From Oceanospirillaceae bacterium (lineage in GTDB: Bacteria > Pseudomonadota > Gammaproteobacteria > Pseudomonadales > Balneatricaceae): DNA of 6,050 bases. The notes beneath the pieces are model-generated. The model ran no database searches and was not told the DNA's origin. It saw only the letters and a program-made list of their open reading frames with translations. The stretch covers positions 7,855-13,904 of the forward strand of contig DPHD01000027.1 of NCBI GenBank assembly GCA_003523085.1, in the 5' to 3' direction. Made by a program: the position numbers and the translations under genes. Positions 5,932 through 6,050 of this stretch are shown one piece after another. Within the stretch, counting starts at the first letter, position 1, and each line of letters opens with the position of its first letter.

Positions 5932-6050
5932 TGTGAGCTGACCGAGAGACCAAACACACAATCAAAATTTCACTAGCGCGCCATGTACTAGGTTTAGCCG
6001 GGGCACTTTGTCAGCTCGGTTAAACGACATGACTTAGCTTGCCGCCAACC
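5932..6050. other. Non-coding right end, nothing recognised
   Basis: The last 119 bases hold no convincing reading frame. Minus-strand frames entering from the right edge close quickly, the longest after about 18 codons at the TAA near 5994-5996, so a gene ending there cannot be excluded but shows no recognisable motif. No intrinsic terminator or RNA gene is seen. Confidence 0.4.

Noticed and set aside
5916..5938. GCTCAC / GTGAGC hairpin over the DUF1761-like stop codon as a terminator
   Set aside because: The stem is only six base pairs with an 11-base loop and no following T-run.
5935..6020. GAGCTGA / TCAGCTC inverted repeat at the right end
   Set aside because: Seven-base arms 69 bases apart are near chance level; no T-run or conserved RNA shape was seen.
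1..6050. Mobile element, phage, toxin-antitoxin or defence system
   Set aside because: No transposase, integrase, terminal repeats, nuclease or toxin-like pair is seen; all genes fit metabolic, regulatory or transport families with similar composition.

Overview
The window reads as a compact stretch of a gammaproteobacterial chromosome, probably from a marine or other aquatic species. This rests on moderate GC, short intergenic gaps, Shine-Dalgarno starts and the types of transporter and enzyme present; the exact lineage cannot be read from the sequence. There is no rRNA, tRNA, CRISPR array, insertion sequence or phage gene. Eight protein genes are supported, one of them cut off by the left edge.

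Left block (1-2128): a divergent catabolic locus. On the minus strand, a TetR-type repressor gene overlaps by 11 bp the start of an Old Yellow Enzyme-type flavin oxidoreductase, which runs off the left edge and looks like the N-methylproline (stachydrine-pathway) demethylase group. On the plus strand, facing away from the repressor, is an enolase-superfamily enzyme whose catalytic lysines, metal ligands and aromatic ammonium-cage positions match the proline-betaine/hydroxyproline-betaine racemase type (HpbD). The gap between them holds a perfect 16-bp palindrome on the -35 element of the racemase promoter, a near copy of its 14-bp core exactly 21 bp away, and a third dyad near the predicted transcription start. 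I infer a small betaine-utilisation module in which the racemase supplies the usable isomer, the flavoenzyme removes an N-methyl group later in the pathway, and the TetR protein senses a pathway compound and represses both arms.

Middle block (2131-4127, all minus strand): a three-gene operon read as VOC/glyoxalase-fold protein, then an HcaT-like MFS transporter, then a small DUF2306-type membrane protein. Gaps are an 11-bp overlap and 16 bp. It meets the racemase gene tail to tail with 2 bp between the stop codons. The VOC protein seems to lack at least two of the usual metal ligands, which suggests binding or non-metal chemistry; the substrate is unknown.

Right block (4128-6050, plus strand): a 149-bp divergent promoter region, then a YbfB/YjiJ-type MFS transporter, then a 68-bp gap with a 12-bp inverted repeat, a small DUF1761-type membrane protein, and 119 bp with no recognisable gene. 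The second and third blocks have no clear functional link to the betaine locus apart from proximity; either transporter could serve it, but nothing in the sequence proves this.
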